Source: Platerodrilus igneus
Taxonomy: Eukaryota; Arthropoda; Insecta; Coleoptera; Lycidae
Length of the DNA: 64,000 bases
Assembly: GCA_036346225.1 (NCBI GenBank)
Contig: JARFIW010000170.1
Span: forward strand, 8,618,501-8,682,500
Direction: 5' to 3'
Below, one piece after another: positions 43,961-55,640 of this stretch (its first letter is position 1; each line of letters starts with the position of its first letter). The notes below the pieces were generated by a model, which worked only from the letters and a program-made list of their open reading frames with translations, was not told the DNA's origin and ran no database searches. Both the position numbers and the translations under genes were made by a program.

Positions 43961-44740
43961 TTGAGATTTTGTTCTACAAAAACAAGTCATATTGCACTTT
44001 AAATTACCCCATTTCTCTTTCTCAGGACATTTATTTTTAACCCAGCTTCTTAAACAGCGGGAGATTTGTGAAGTCTCTTCAGTTAAGTTCACAACGAGGT
44101 TAGCAGCATGCACCTCTGAGCTTCCACCGGGAATAAATTTTTACTCGTTTTCTTCCTAAAAAGAAATAACATTTTGCAATATTAAGCGATAAAACCAAAT
44201 AAAACATCAACCTTTAGTAGACTGTTTTAGGTCTGGTCTGGCTTGTGAATCGATCTGATGAGACGATTTTGAATATTAGCAATAATTTTTAAGTTCTAGA
44301 AAAATTCCAAAATTGAAAGCAACCGCTTTTTATGGTCGTGTAGAAATTTAAATGAAGATGTATTTAACTGAAAAATTCCATAGAAATCTTTGTATTGGTC
44401 TTTAGCAATTAAATTAGGTGCAGTATCAACCATAAATCTCTCCATTTCCTGAAAATCATCTTTGGAAATGCTTTGCAAAACAGCAGCATTGTCGAATTCA
44501 TTGAGTTTAAGAACATTTTTAAGTGAATTTAGCAGATCAATTTTAAACAATAGTTCTAACTCACGAAAAAATCTTGTTTAGATGCAGGAGCGGTGTCACT
44601 AGTAATATCTTCTGGTATTTCCATCCCAAGATAAGAAAAGCCGTTAAAAAATATTACGCAATGATCACAACAGAATATACACTCCCGCTTTAATATTAAA
44701 ACACAAGCGTTCAATAGGAATTATAATCTCCATTAAACTA
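43961..44740 (-). pseudogene. Unidentified gene fragment, minus strand
   Basis: The minus strand reads CIFCCDHCVIFF (near 44680), then GMEIPEDITSDTAPASK, and 44296-44550 is open: LNEFDNAAVLQSISKDDFQE, MERFMVDTAPNL, DQYKDFYGIFQLN, FKFLHDHKKRLLSILE. Near 44000-44100 it gives LTEETSQISRCLRSWVK. A helical N-terminal domain followed by an F.FLxGHK-like motif occurs in multi-copy, transposon-like proteins of arthropods as far as I recall; no function is known to me. A Cys pair near the start may be a zinc finger. Confidence 0.45.
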
Positions 44741-45134
44741 TTATCGAGAACTGACCAAATTGTTAAATTACTGAAATACAGACTTTTAAATTGGTTGCAC
44801 CGGTTTGCACTTATTCATTGTTTAATTTTACCGGACGCTACTTCTTTATATTTATCTTGCAGCAAACGCTCACTTTTATAATTATTATCCCTTAAAAATA
44901 GTTTGTAATCAAGCCCCTGTGCTAAGTAGTAATATGATATGTCGTAGGAGCTGATAACTGTGGCATAAACACTTTGAGGTACGACAAGCTCTACGAAAAT
45001 TCACTGGTGTCCCTCCGGCAGTAACTTTGGACTGCTGTATTTGTGCTGTGCGATAACCACAATTAACTAAACGTATCCTAAGTCTGGAAAATTCGATGTC
45101 AATATTTGTTTACAAATTCTTTATAAACACTTAA
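44741..45134. other. Gene-free stretch
   Basis: AT-rich, no ORF and no clear repeat boundaries. Confidence 0.4.
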
Positions 45135-46008
45135 AAAACTTGCTGTATAATTTTCAAACCTCAATCTACCTCTGAAACTATAAATATATTAGACAATTTA
45201 TCACTAAATATTGTCATCAATACTAAATTCTTAGGCTTAACTATCGGCCATGGCTTAACTTGGTCAGGTCATATATCCTTGCTTGCCGCTAACTTAGCAT
45301 CAGCATGTTATGTACTGAGAACTATATCCACGGAACTAGCAGTTGAGTCTGCCTTTAAAGTTTATTATGCCTTGTTTGAACCCAGGTTGTGGTATGGTAT
45401 ACCATTTTGGGGATATACCATGCTAGAAAAGATGTCTCTCGTCTTCAAATTGCAAAAACTGGCTATCCATATTATTTGCCATAAACCAAGAGATGAATAC
45501 TGCAGGCCGCTTTTTAAACGACTGAAAGTTCTCACATATTCTTCCCTATTCATTTTGGATATGTTACTGCTCTTCTGTAAAAACATTCTTAAATATAATA
45601 GTGCCTACACTAATTCTTCACACATTATAAGGAATTCAAGAGATATCTACAAAATTACACCTACTTCAACCTAGGTTTATAAATCAATACTTTTTATGGC
45701 ACCAACTCTCTATAATAAACTTCCTGACAGCATTAAAAACTCTAAGAGTACTCATAATCGCCGCTACTAGCCTTACTGCATGACCAGTGTTATTACATGG
45801 TGGAGAGTTTTTGAATGATGAGTCTGCCAAGTAGACTTATTATAACAGGTACTTTTTTAATCATTATTGTTGATTAATTTTTATTGGTTATGACTATAAT
45901 ATATTTTATTGTATTTTAAGACTTTCAACACTATGTCATACACTATATGTTATATTGCTTGTCTCTGCCACTACCATGAATATATAGGTTCAAATAAAAA
46001 TAAATAAA
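45135..46008 (+). pseudogene. LINE H, RT thumb and C-terminus with tail
   Basis: 45279-45674 is open for 131 codons and continues LNIVINTKFLGLTIGHGLTW from upstream: LRTISTELAVESAFKVYYAL, LWYGIPFWGYTM, FKLQKLAIHIICHKPR, then YSSLFILDMLLLFCKNIL. It matches the thumb to C-terminus of the LINE at 58.7-61.5 kb in layout (FLG.....LKW, RTI..EL, YFAL), so both are of one clade. The 3' end is GTTCAAATAAAAATAAATAA near 46008. It is a 5'-truncated copy. Confidence 0.8.
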
Positions 46009-47178
46009 TTACTTGCTTTCAACTAGCAGTTGTAATATGTATCCATGGACTCCTTGATGTCCGCAAATAAATGAATCGTATTTTATTTATTATAAAAACA
46101 AATACTGAAAATAAGTATATCAACGCTTACATTAGGGCAATCAGAAGACAAAAACTTTTTCCATTTGGGTCATATTGAATTATGGTTTCCATTTAAAAAA
46201 AAGTAAGTTTATGTTTGTAGCTTGAAAATCCATTTCCAATTAAAATTGTCATATACGCTATTGCATTCTACGTAAAAAGTTACCGTACAAGCAGTTTTTA
46301 TTTTCTCTATACGTTAAACCGTTAAAAAGTTATTAATGTTTGAAAAAAATGGCAAATTTCAGTTTTTCTAATATCTAAAAAAGTTGAACATCTAGTGAGT
46401 TTTCAAAAAAGCATCGTACTACTCGTAAATTTCTTTTCAACTTTTGCTAATTTAACCAACATTGTATCTTCTATAATAAAAAAGTTACCCATATACGGAG
46501 ATAGAAACCAACTCGATCTTCCTTCTCTATCGTAGCAACGCTAACCGACCCGTTGTCGGCTTCATTGCACTGCACGTTCGACTTTTCAGATCGGAAAATT
46601 TTGAGGATCTTAGCTTTTTTAACACGTAAGCGAATACATAGCTGCAAATTAATCTTTTCCGGGAAAACTCTTATTTCTCCCTCATTTATAAGTTTTTCTC
46701 CACCAGACCTTGACCTGCCCGTGCTCCCAACTCTAAACCCCTCGGACGCAAATCTCGATTAGCACGCCTCAACTTAACACAAATATGGGCTATCAAATCT
46801 TATGTGTGTTTTGATGATGATAGGATTCTTCTAAGAATGTTGAACGGTTGGTTGAACAGTCTGAATAATGTATAGAAGTATCAATAATATGTCACTTCAA
46901 ATTAGACAATTGTCTATTTTACAACGTTGCCACTAGATTTTTAAAAAGACTGCTAAAAAGTTAACGCACTGTTTACAAGTTAAATACATACACATTAGAA
47001 TATTATTTTTATAGTGGAACGTTAATTCAGTCGCTATGTTTGGAAGTTAACGATGTCTGTAATTTTAACATTAGTGAATCAGAATAGGTCTGAATAACCG
47101 AGTTCACATTTACCAGTCTGTGCTCATCTATACAACCCTTAAGTCGTGCAGTATTCTGTGTGTTGTTTGTGAGCAACT
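46009..47178. other. Gene-free stretch
   Basis: No supported gene. The 69-codon plus frame at 46553-46762 has no recognisable domain. A region near 46260-46500 is rich in AAAAAGTT words and may be decayed repeat. Confidence 0.4.
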
Positions 47179-48044
47179 ATGGAAGTACTAGATAAAAACT
47201 GATTATGAAAGAGAAGTTTAATGAATTGTTAGATCAGCGTGACATAAAGAACAATAGTGTCTTGCTTACCAATGGTAAAATATTGAATTTGATCGAAGAC
47301 GTTCAGACGGCAAAATTATCAACAAAGAAGCAACCTCATGATTATTGGCTTTCACATCACTACGATGTACTAGAAGTTCAACATGTTCAAAAAGTGATTG
47401 TACTGGTTACAAATATAAAACCCAATGTTAAGTTTTATTGTTCTCGCAAACATTTATTTGAAGTTTTATGAGGTGCATGTATCAATTGGTCATGGTGGTC
47501 AGGACCGCATGGTAAAAGAACTGAATCAATAATACAAAAATATAACACAAACTGATATAAAAGACTTTTGTGCCTTTGTAAATCTTGCCAACAGAGAAAA
47601 AAGAGTCGTTAAGCCTATGATATTTTCTCACCTTAATTCACGATGTCAAGTTGATCTTATAGACTTATCTCAGTCAGATGGTAATTACAAATTTATTCTT
47701 GTTTATCAAAGATCATTTGACAAAATTCATCAGATTGAAATCACTTACATCAAAAGGAGCCGAAGAATTAGTATCTCAGCTTCTTAAGATATTTCTTCTA
47801 TTTAGTGTGCCGTGTGTTTTACAATTCTATAATAAAATAATAGAAGATTTGAAGACGATGTTGCCAGAACTGGAAACATTACATGGAAAACTGCGTCATA
47901 ACCCGATTCAAGACAGTGGAATGGGTAAATCAGGATATAGAGAACATTCTCACTATGTGGATGCAAAATATGCGGTATAATAAATAATTGGAGTGCTGGA
48001 TTGAAATTCGTACAATTAATGAAAAATAGTTCTTTGGGTGCAAA
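47179..48044 (+). pseudogene. Stand-alone integrase gene (KRBA2-like type)
   Basis: The frame from ATG 47205 (or the shifted ATG at 47179) gives MKEKFNELLDQRD, KQPHDYWLSHHYDVL and NVKFYCSRKHLFEVL, then with shifts HGGQDRMVKELN, the zinc-binding FLCLCKSCQQRKK, SRCQVDLIDLSQSDGNYKFIL with the first catalytic Asp, and LKIFLLFSVPCVLQ. The second catalytic Asp (SDNG) is replaced by a frame-broken FYNK, and the Glu region reads SVEWVNQDIENIL. I recall similar proteins annotated as KRAB-A domain-containing protein 2-like in insects, an integrase-derived group. No gag or RT is nearby. Confidence 0.65.
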
Positions 48045-48985
48045 TTTTCTTAAGTTATATAACGCTTTGTTGTCCTTAGATTGGTCTACTTTAAAAACTG
48101 TACGTTATTAATGAAACGTGCAGCACTTCTTACGATACTTTGCACACTGTCTTTGGACAATACATACCCCACTATAAAAATAACACTAATAATATGAAAT
48201 ATCCACCTTGATTTGATAGAGAGATCATACAAAATATTAAATTGAAAAAAATTTTTTTCGAATCTACATGAAAAGAAACTGCCAATGTTATTTATCAGAA
48301 TTCAGACGAAAGCGCTCTTTAATTAAAAATCAGATTAAGGTGGCCTATTCTGGTTACTTAGCTAAATTGAAATTGCTATTAACAAAGACAGTAAGAATTT
48401 TTGGTCTTCAGTAGATCTAAAAAAGGAGAATGACAACAAAAATGGCGTATTTTACAACAATCCGCAAGACATTGTAAATATATTTGCCGAACATTTTTCT
48501 GTTGTTTTTTAAATAACCCAGCAGTTTATCTACAGATAGAGGTAACATACTTATTCCGTACTGTAATTTTGATATGGGAAGTCAGTCTATATTTGAAAGT
48601 GACATTAGATGTGTAATCAGAAAATTCAAATGAAGCCGACATCGTGGCTTGACCAGGTGACATGCTTTTTAATTAAAAATTGTGAGAATGTATCTATACA
48701 ACCACTTTTAACCATCTTTAATGTATCATTGCAAACGGGAACATTTCCAAGCAAGTGAAAGACGTCCCGTGTCTGCCCAGTACACAAATGCAATGATGTC
48801 AGTGATGTATGCAATTATAGACCTAAAACTATATAATTTAACTTTTCGAAAATATTTGTTAATTGTTTATACCAACATTTACAACACCATTAAAAGTACA
48901 ATTTCTCTAAAGCAACATGGGTTTGTTGAAAATCGTTCCACAGTCACATATTCATACTTTATTCACCATTATGGTACATAAATTG
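48045..48985 (+). pseudogene. LINE I, linker and RT start
   Basis: Across shifted frames: LYNALLSLDWSTL, MKYPPWFDREIIQNIKLKK, LIKNQIKVAYSGYLAK, NFWSSVDLKKEN, VNIFAEHFSVVF, VSLQTGTFPSK, VCPVHKCNDVSDVCNYRP and LKQHGFVENRSTVTYSYF. This is the endonuclease-RT linker and RT fingers of a Jockey/CR1-like LINE, cut off before motif A. It is heavily decayed and abuts another LINE-like piece near 48990. Confidence 0.75.
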
Positions 48986-49009
48986 TACATAGTATGAATA
49001 GCATGAATA

Positions 49010-49604
49010 ATATTGGTACCACCTAGTAGAACTGAACCTGAATAGGTGGAACCAGCAATGGGGGACTCCTCAGGTAACCAAAATGTATCCATGGAGGTGG
49101 ACCAGATCTGGGATGCAAGTCGGCTTGCAGGACCGGTGTCTGAAACACCAGACATGGAGAATACTATAAAGAAACTCGCAGGCACTGGACTGCAAGCAAA
49201 GAGGCTTTCGGGAGCTCAACATAGAAAGCTGAGGAAAGCTAAGAAAGTCGAATCTGGAACTTGGACTAAGTCAAACCCGTCTATTATGTAAGCTGATGGG
49301 GGACTGCGATATAGCCCTTATCCAGGAATCTTAGATTTGTAAAAGAAAGGTGCTAGCACTGAGTTCAATCGGTGGGGCACTTGTATATAGCAGATCCAAT
49401 GATAGACCCAGGACTTGTATACTAATCAACTTAACCAGGGTTAGCACAGTAAGCCTTTTAGGCTGCAGTGTGGCGGAGCCGTTTGGCAGACACGCCCGTC
49501 AGGGGGAGTGGTTTTAGTGGGTATGTCGCAAGGAGAGTCCCACAATTTGGCTATAAAAGCTCTCCACTCCACCGGGTCTGGATAACCATCAAAAAAAAAA
49601 TTGT
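49010..49604 (+). pseudogene. Internally deleted LINE: ORF1 end, endonuclease start and 3' end
   Basis: 49046-49291 encodes MEPAMGDSSGNQNV...KKLAGTGLQAKRLSGAQHRK and LRKAKK, a form I associate with ORF1 of R1/LOA-like insect LINEs. A shifted frame then gives MGDCDIALIQES, LALSSIGGALVYSRSNDR and CILINLTRVSTVSLLGC, the start of an endonuclease. From about 49470 the sequence jumps to a non-coding GC-richer end with TCTCCACTCCACCGGGTCTGG and a tail CATCAAAAAAAAAA (49589-49602). It looks like a short, non-autonomous derivative with poly(A)-type end. Confidence 0.65.
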
Positions 49605-49985
49605 GCGTCAAAGACAAAATAGGTAGAAGTTAAGCATTTTTCAATGAGCATGGCCAGGTACTCAAATTAGTTTTCTTTAGGTAGGAGTTGTTTAATAATG
49701 GAGACACTGACTATGGCAGGTACGTTTGTGAATAGGGACGTTACGTCAAAACTGACTAGTATATCATTAAGGTCTAGCTTGATATTTGCAATTATTTCTA
49801 TGAAAGGAGTAGAGTTTAAAACATTAGTAGGGCTATTACCGGAATAGGATTTTAAGAAATTTGCTAGATATTTTGCCAGATTTTAGGTTGACGAGTCAAT
49901 TGTACTCACTATCGGACGGAGAGAAGCATCAGGTTTACGCACTTTAGGAAGGCCATACAGCTCCAGGCGTATATAGTATACCTTG
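49605..49985 (-). pseudogene. Penelope-like RT fragment
   Basis: The minus strand reads LYGLPKVRKPDASLRPIVST, KLAKYLANFLKSYSG (one stop), FIEIIANIKLDLNDILVSFD, VTSLFTNVPAIV and CLTSTYFVFDAQF. Those are the central RT blocks of Penelope-like elements (motif A Asp in LVSFDVTSLFTN). The fragment ends at the poly(A) of the preceding LINE, before the catalytic YxDD. Confidence 0.85.
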
Positions 49986-50560
49986 CAGCTAAGGTTTTGT
50001 ATACATAGGAGAAACACGATGATCAGCACAGACTAGACTAAACGAGCATATGCGATGCTTAAGAACAAGCCAGTACAATCGCTCAGCGGTGGCCGAACAC
50101 CAACATGAAACAGGCCAAACCATTAACTTTGCCAGAATACCATTTTTCTACAATAGGAAAATCAGAGAATCCGTAGAAATCGCTATAAATTCTAATAATG
50201 TAAACAAATAGGATGGCTACTACCTTTTCCCCATTTGGAAAACAAGCCTATGTTCACAATAGCGGAACCGCGACATTCACTGACCTGCTACAACACTCCT
50301 CTCTATTCATGATCAGTCATGCATAAAGTTCTCTCTCGCCTTATATAAACTACCACTTTCGCTACTTTCACCAGTTACTTTGCCACAAGACACCTTTTAG
50401 CTTAAATGGGCTAGTGAGTCTGCTAGTTCAGAAGTAACTTTACTTACTCTTTATACTTTAACTTGTCTACTTAATATTATTATTCTTATCTTTATTATTA
50501 TTTTTCTTTTATTACTTGTTTTCTTTTTTGTCCTGATTTACCTGTAAAAGTGAATTCTGA
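49986..50560 (+). pseudogene. Penelope-like GIY-YIG endonuclease end and 3' UTR
   Basis: GFVYIGETR at about 49991 is the GIY-YIG start (here followed by a TGA stop), then SAQTRLNEHMRCLR, AVAEHQHETGQTINFARI and KIRESVEIAINSNNVN, typical of the C-terminus of Penelope-like proteins. The reading runs to about 50270 with stops, and 50280-50560 is AT-rich with TTATTATT words and CTGAAGAAGCTGATCG. It faces away from the RT part on the opposite strand at 49985. Confidence 0.85.
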
Positions 50561-52668
50561 AGAAGCTGATCGTAAAAATAAAAATATTGCGTCATACATG
50601 ATCCGTAACGAGATTACTAAAGCTGAAATATTATGGACTATGCACAAGATAGTATCTTATTCTTCGTTAAGAGTTCATTAAGACGCTACTGAATTTTTTC
50701 CAATAATGTTCCCATATTTTTTTATAGCGAAAAACATGCAGTTACACAAAGATAAAATATGTTATATAGCCACTTTTGACTTGGGTCCGTTTTTCCAAAA
50801 CGAACTTTTAAATAAAATTAGAGATTGTATTTTTTTGTGTATAAGTTTTGACGAAAGCCTGAATAAAGTTGTGCAAAAATGCCAAATGGACATTCTTGTC
50901 AGATACTGAAATGATGAAGACAATATGGCTAAAACAAATTATTTGTGTTCGTGTTTTCTTGAAAACCCACTGCCATCGATCTTTTAAATGGTTTTTTAAA
51001 TACCCTGGATTCTCTTAGTATACCCATTAAAAAATATGTAACATCAGCATGGATGGACCTAATGTGAATCTGAAGATGCTTCGGGAACTAAAAGAACACA
51101 TTCGAATTTCTGGTAGTGATGATGACCCCGTAACGTTTGATCTAGGTATGTGTGTGCTGCACATATAAAACAGCATACAAGGACACAGGTTGGTTTATCC
51201 ATGAATTTCTACGTGCATTGTATTACTTTTCAAAAACACTCCTACTAGAAGAGGAACTTTTATCTATCATACAGGTACAACAACATTTCCACACAAATTT
51301 TGTTCAATAAGATGGGTGAAAATGATGGTGTTTTACAGCAAGCAATTAGAGCCCCTTAAAAAGTATATTACAGCAGTCCACCAGATTGTGCTAGTTTTAA
51401 GAAAATCAGTAAATCTTTCTTATATAGTTTCTTGCTAGCAAAACTAAAATTTCTTTTGTCCATAGTATCTGATTTCGAACCGTTTTTAACTAAATATCAA
51501 ACAAATGAGCCGACGTTGCCCTTTCTTCATCACGATCTAAGTTCCTTGCTGCGTTGTATCGGGGAAAGATTTATAAAAAACGAATTAATAAAAAGTGCAA
51601 AAACGTCTTTGGATTTAATTAATATTAAACTTGAAGTTGCCAAAAATTTGTTATCACCAATGCAGATTGATATTGGCTTTGGTGCTAAAATGGCAATCAA
51701 GAACTTGAAAAAAAATGTTTCAGAACTTCAAATTTTAGTGTTTAAAAAAGATTGTCAGACCTTTCTTAAACTCCTTTTTAAGAAAATCAGTGAAAAGTCA
51801 CCTCTTAAATATAAAATTGTTAGAGGTGCATCGTGTCTTTCTCCATATGTAATGAAAAGTGAAACACTTAGGAAACTGAAATTCAAAACGCATTAAAAGA
51901 ATTTGTAGAAAAAAAGCATATAAGTCCAGGTTGTGCCGATGGTATAAAAAAACAATATGAAACTTTGTGTGTATCAGAACGTGATTCTTTAAAAGAGTAG
52001 CATAATGAAAGCCTGGATATATATTTTACCGAACTTTTTGTAAAATCCTCTATAAACGATAAACAATTTCTTACTTTTGTGAAGATAATTTTGACAATGT
52101 ATCAGCAATGCTATGGTAGAAAGAGGGTTCTCTATAAACAAAGAATGCTTACAGGGTGGCTTAGAAGAAAGATCATTGATTTCACAAATATTAATTTATG
52201 AAGCAACATTTAAGAATTTAGATATAACTGCGAAAATGCTTCATGCTGTAAGGAATGCATCTTCTTTAAGACGTGAAGCTACTGCCGAAAAAAAGAAATC
52301 TAAGGATAAGGAAGTATGCAGTAAAAAGCGGATTGTGAAGGAAGTTGCAGACTTACAAAAGAAACTGAAGGACATAGAGAAGCATAACTTTGAAGAACTA
52401 AAAGTATTGGACATTGAGTTGGAAAAATTAAAGAAAAAATTAAAACCATTATGAAATTAAATTGTGTTGTTCTCAAATAACCTTTATATACTTAAGTACG
52501 ACAAATGTTCTAATTACTTAATTTTGTGATTATAATGCTATGAAACTTAACAGCAATAGAATAAATACAAGTAAGTTTTTTTAACACAGGTCACTAATAT
52601 TTTATAAAATGGTCACTAAAGTCACTAAAAAGTCACGAATTTTCGTTTTTGAATCTCAGTAGACACCC
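50561..52668 (+). pseudogene. hAT-type transposase remnant
   Basis: Several frames: ASYMIRNEITKAEILW, MFPYFFIAKNMQLHKDKICY, FDLGPFFQNELL, CISFDESLNKVVQKCQMDIL, then MDGPNVNLKMLRELKEHI, TTTFPHKFCSIRWVK, 51432-51896 open (LAKLKFLLSIVSDFEPFLTK, LNIKLEVAKN), and 52113-52454 with VERGFSINKECLQGG and a coiled-coil end. DxSLNK...QMD(I/V)LVRY and SVERGFSxN blocks are shared with a hAT-like group seen in many animals; the C-terminal block equals the dimerisation region. CAGTAGACACCCTG at 52655-52668 is a plausible right terminal repeat (CAGGGTGTCTACTG reversed). No left terminal repeat was found. Confidence 0.75.
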
Positions 52669-53035
52669 TGCATGTAGGTCATTTAGGAGTTTCTAAATAT
52701 AGGGCTAGAGCCAGATAAATGTTGTTTTGGCCTGGTATGAGTAGCGAAATTGAAGATAAGGTTAGTAGATGTAAAATTTGTGAAAAATGTAAGCCATCAA
52801 ACTGTAAAGAGCCTTTAATAGCACATGAAATACCAAAAGTTCCGTTCAATAAGGTAGCCGTTGATATTGGTTACTATGGAAACTCTGACTAGCTACTTCT
52901 TGTAGACTATTACAGTAAATGGATAGAACTAAGGAAGTTAAAATCTAAAACATCTTTTAGTGTAATTAGTGTTATAAAAGAGATTTTCTCAGCACATGGG
53001 ATTCCAAACACGATAGTTAGTGATAACATGCCTTT
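52669..53035 (+). pseudogene. Gypsy integrase fragment
   Basis: GHLGVSKYRARA, MLFWPGMSSEIEDKVSRCKI and CEKCKP give the zinc domain, then PKVPFNKVAVDIGYYGNSD, LLLVDYYSKWIELRKL (first catalytic Asp) and HGIPNTIVSDNMPF (second Asp). The rest of the core is missing. It starts right after the presumed hAT end, so hAT may have inserted in this Gypsy, but the other half of the Gypsy is not seen upstream. Confidence 0.85.
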
Positions 53036-53725
53036 TGCGACTTTCACCATGTCTTGTGTTGGCTACCAACAGTGGCAAAAAGTGACAGATTTTTCTTTAC
53101 AAATAGTAGGTTATCTAAGATAAATATGGGAGGAAATTTAATATTTTATTATTGATAAATATGCTGTTACGTGATTTTTTGCATTTTAGGTTAAACATCA
53201 GACTTAAGATATGCATTGAAATACAAAGATCCAATGCATTTTTACTGTTGTACTCTAAATAAAGACACGATAAGCAATGAATGAGAATGCCAATACATAG
53301 TAGACACTCATTAAACTCGTTTGGTTATGACAATCATGCAATTGTAAAATTGCGTAATACGCTTTATTTAACACTTTCACTGTCGGTCCTAAATTTTGGA
53401 AATACCCCAGATGCCAGTGTGTTTTTTATTTACCTTCGACATCATTAATAATTTTCAATTAGTAGTATTGAATAACCAATCTTTGTCGTCATCACGCATA
53501 CCTCACGTGGTCGGCATCTCGCATGGGAATACTATGCTAGATGCCGACCCCACATACGGTGCGTGCAGTAAATCTATGTAGGTGGAATAGCCTTTCTGTA
53601 CAAACTGTATTTACGTATCCTATACAAAATGTAGAAAAACACTACAATAGTTAGAAAACATATATACATAGGAAAACAACACATTTAAATAAAAAGACAA
53701 ATGAATAATATAAACAATTACAAAG
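53036..53725 (-). other. Non-coding flank, probable piggyBac-type 3' region
   Basis: No ORF. TTTAACACTTTCACTGTCGG near 53368 may be the terminus of the piggyBac-type element (TTTAA before CACTTTC). TCGGCATCT (53512-53520) and AGATGCCGA (53540-53548) form an inverted repeat. 53036-53360 has nothing recognisable. Confidence 0.35.
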
Positions 53726-53976
53726 ATTATGAAACATTATTTGGAATGTCATTCTCTGAAAAACTTATCTAAACATAGACCTGGTTTTCCTGTACTCTGC
53801 GTACAGAAATAATTTGTCATTACTCTCTTTTATTTTTGGTACAAATTCGGCAATCTTTTCTAGCAGTTTTGTTGTTGTTTTTTTTGGAAGCAGTGAAGGA
53901 ATATGATCTTTTATTTTTGTCTTTATTTGTTTTGGGCAACTTCTCATATTCAATAAAGTGGGAATTATCTGTAGCC
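53726..53976 (-). pseudogene. piggyBac-type transposase, C-terminal end
   Basis: The minus-strand frame 53765-53953 gives DHIPSLLPKKTTTKLLEKIA, and a shifted frame near 53740-53810 gives STGKPGLCLDKFFREWHSK, the cysteine-rich end of piggyBac transposases (KPGLCLxxCFxxYH type, here partly altered). It continues from the part at 56253-56431, with a 2268-bp TIR element between. Confidence 0.8.
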
Positions 53977-54164
53977 TATACTGCCGTCCTAAGAAAGAAC
54001 CCCATAACTCTGATTTTTGTGAAAATTGAGATTTTGCTACGAGCTTACAGATAGACTAAAAATTTATGATTTTATAAAGCTTAAACACCGTATCTCTCGT
54101 AGTTTAAGAGAAAACGTAACATTATAATTATGTGAAATTGAAATTGTTGCTGTATTATTACGAT

Positions 54165-54255
54165 AGAACCCCGTATCTGAAATTCCTAAGATAAAACCCA
54201 GTAACTTTTATATAGTTACGTAGGTTTATCTTAGCAAGTAGAAGATACGGTATTT
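54165..54255. repeat. Subterminal hairpin inside the TIR element
   Basis: CCGTATCTGAAATTC...TAAGATAAAACC...GTAAC pairs with GTTAC...GGTTTATCTTA...AGATACGG, giving a long interrupted stem around TTATAT at 54215-54220. The end words CGTATCT also occur near 54090 and 56218. Confidence 0.65.
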
Positions 54256-54359
54256 TTATGTAGTAGGCGGCTATCTTTGGCGTGCATTTTTACAATTCGC
54301 TCTTGTAACTCGTTACTTCCTAACGGGTAAACCAAAACTTCAAGAAGACACTAAAAGAT

Positions 54360-55640
54360 ACTGACGGCAGAACTCATTTTGTTTGCAAACCATTCTTTTT
54401 GTCTACGTTAGGATATAAGAATACAAATGTTTGGGTTATACAAGGAGCGTTTAAAAATTTATTGCCTTCACAGATGATTCCAAAATGTGATCAACGCGGG
54501 CGACATGCAAATCCCAACAAAATTGATACGAATATAATTGACAATCACATTGAAAGTTTTGGTCCAATCATATCTCACTACAGACGCAAGCATGCGCCAA
54601 ATCGTATTAATGTATAAGGATTTTTGTAGTAAAAATTTAGCCATGAAATGTTCTTACAAGTTATATAAGAAAGTATTATCTGCTAAAAATATATGTTTTA
54701 TCAAACTTGGCCATGAAGAATGTGAGTTGTATAAAGAATTCAAGTTGCACAATCCTAATCATACCTCGGATAATCTTCAAAGCGAATGTTTAAACTGCAA
54801 TTCTTGGTCTAAACACATTTTGGAAGCAAACAATTCCAGGGACTTATATAAAAAAGATGCCAATACAAAGTTCGATTGTGATATAGTTTGCCTATCCGTT
54901 GATTTACAGGCCATTATGTTACCGCAAATAGAATGCTTTAAAAAGATTTTATTTACTCAGAGAATTGTTGCCTATTACGAAAGTTTTGTGCCCTCGGGAA
55001 AAAATAGAGAAAACTAAAGAAAACATTATTAGTTGTTACTAATTCTTTTAGCTCATAGGGATGCTTGCGAAATTATTTTTTGGGTCAACAATTGCGCAGC
55101 CCTAAATAAGAATTGGACTATGTTATCGTTTTTGCTTCATATTAGAAACTCCACTGAAATATCGGCCGACACTATTACAATGAACTTTTTAAACCAGGTC
55201 ACACTTTCATGAGTGCCGATAGCTTTCACCACAGTGTAGAAAAATCACTTACACAACAGACCAAGACTTATATTTTTCATGATTTTGCAAATGCTGTAAA
55301 AAAAGCGCGGTGCAAAGTGAAAGTCAAAGAAATGAATATAACGGACTTCTTTGAATGGAACGATTGGACCTCTTGCCAAAAACTAAAAAATAGAAATGTT
55401 ACCCAGCCTTATCTAGCGGATATTATCCAAATAGTGGCTCGCATAAATAAGAAAGTGTTGTATTATAGAACATCACGTACTTAAGATATGATGGAGTTAG
55501 ATATTGTTATGAAAAAAGCTTAAAAACAAGGAGGAATTAATCAGCTACCCCTTCCAAGAGTAACAGCATATGGCGTGACGAAAGAAAAAAAAGAGTATTT
55601 AAAAAATTTAAGTGGGGTAATTCCCTAAAATCGAAGATGT
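54360..55640 (+). pseudogene. Gene of the TIR element, probable transposase
   Basis: Frames 54399-54617, 54538-55017 and 55209-55484 give PIISHYRRKHAPN, MYKDFCSKNLAMKCSYKLYK, HEECELYKEFKLHN, NCNSWSKHILEA, CLSVDLQAIMLPQIECFKKI, FTQRIVAYYESFVPSG, then IIFWVNNCAALNKNW (about 55075), MSADSFHHSVEKS and GVIPKNRRCFWEDL (near 55610). I recall a multi-copy arthropod family with SADLQKVIMLP, WxDNCSxQNKNW, GHTFMSADSFHH and a late FW block, usually annotated as uncharacterised. The second acidic site is Asn here (WVNNC). The retained Asp/Asn blocks make a DDE-type transposase plausible. At least three shifts and stops are present. Confidence 0.65.
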
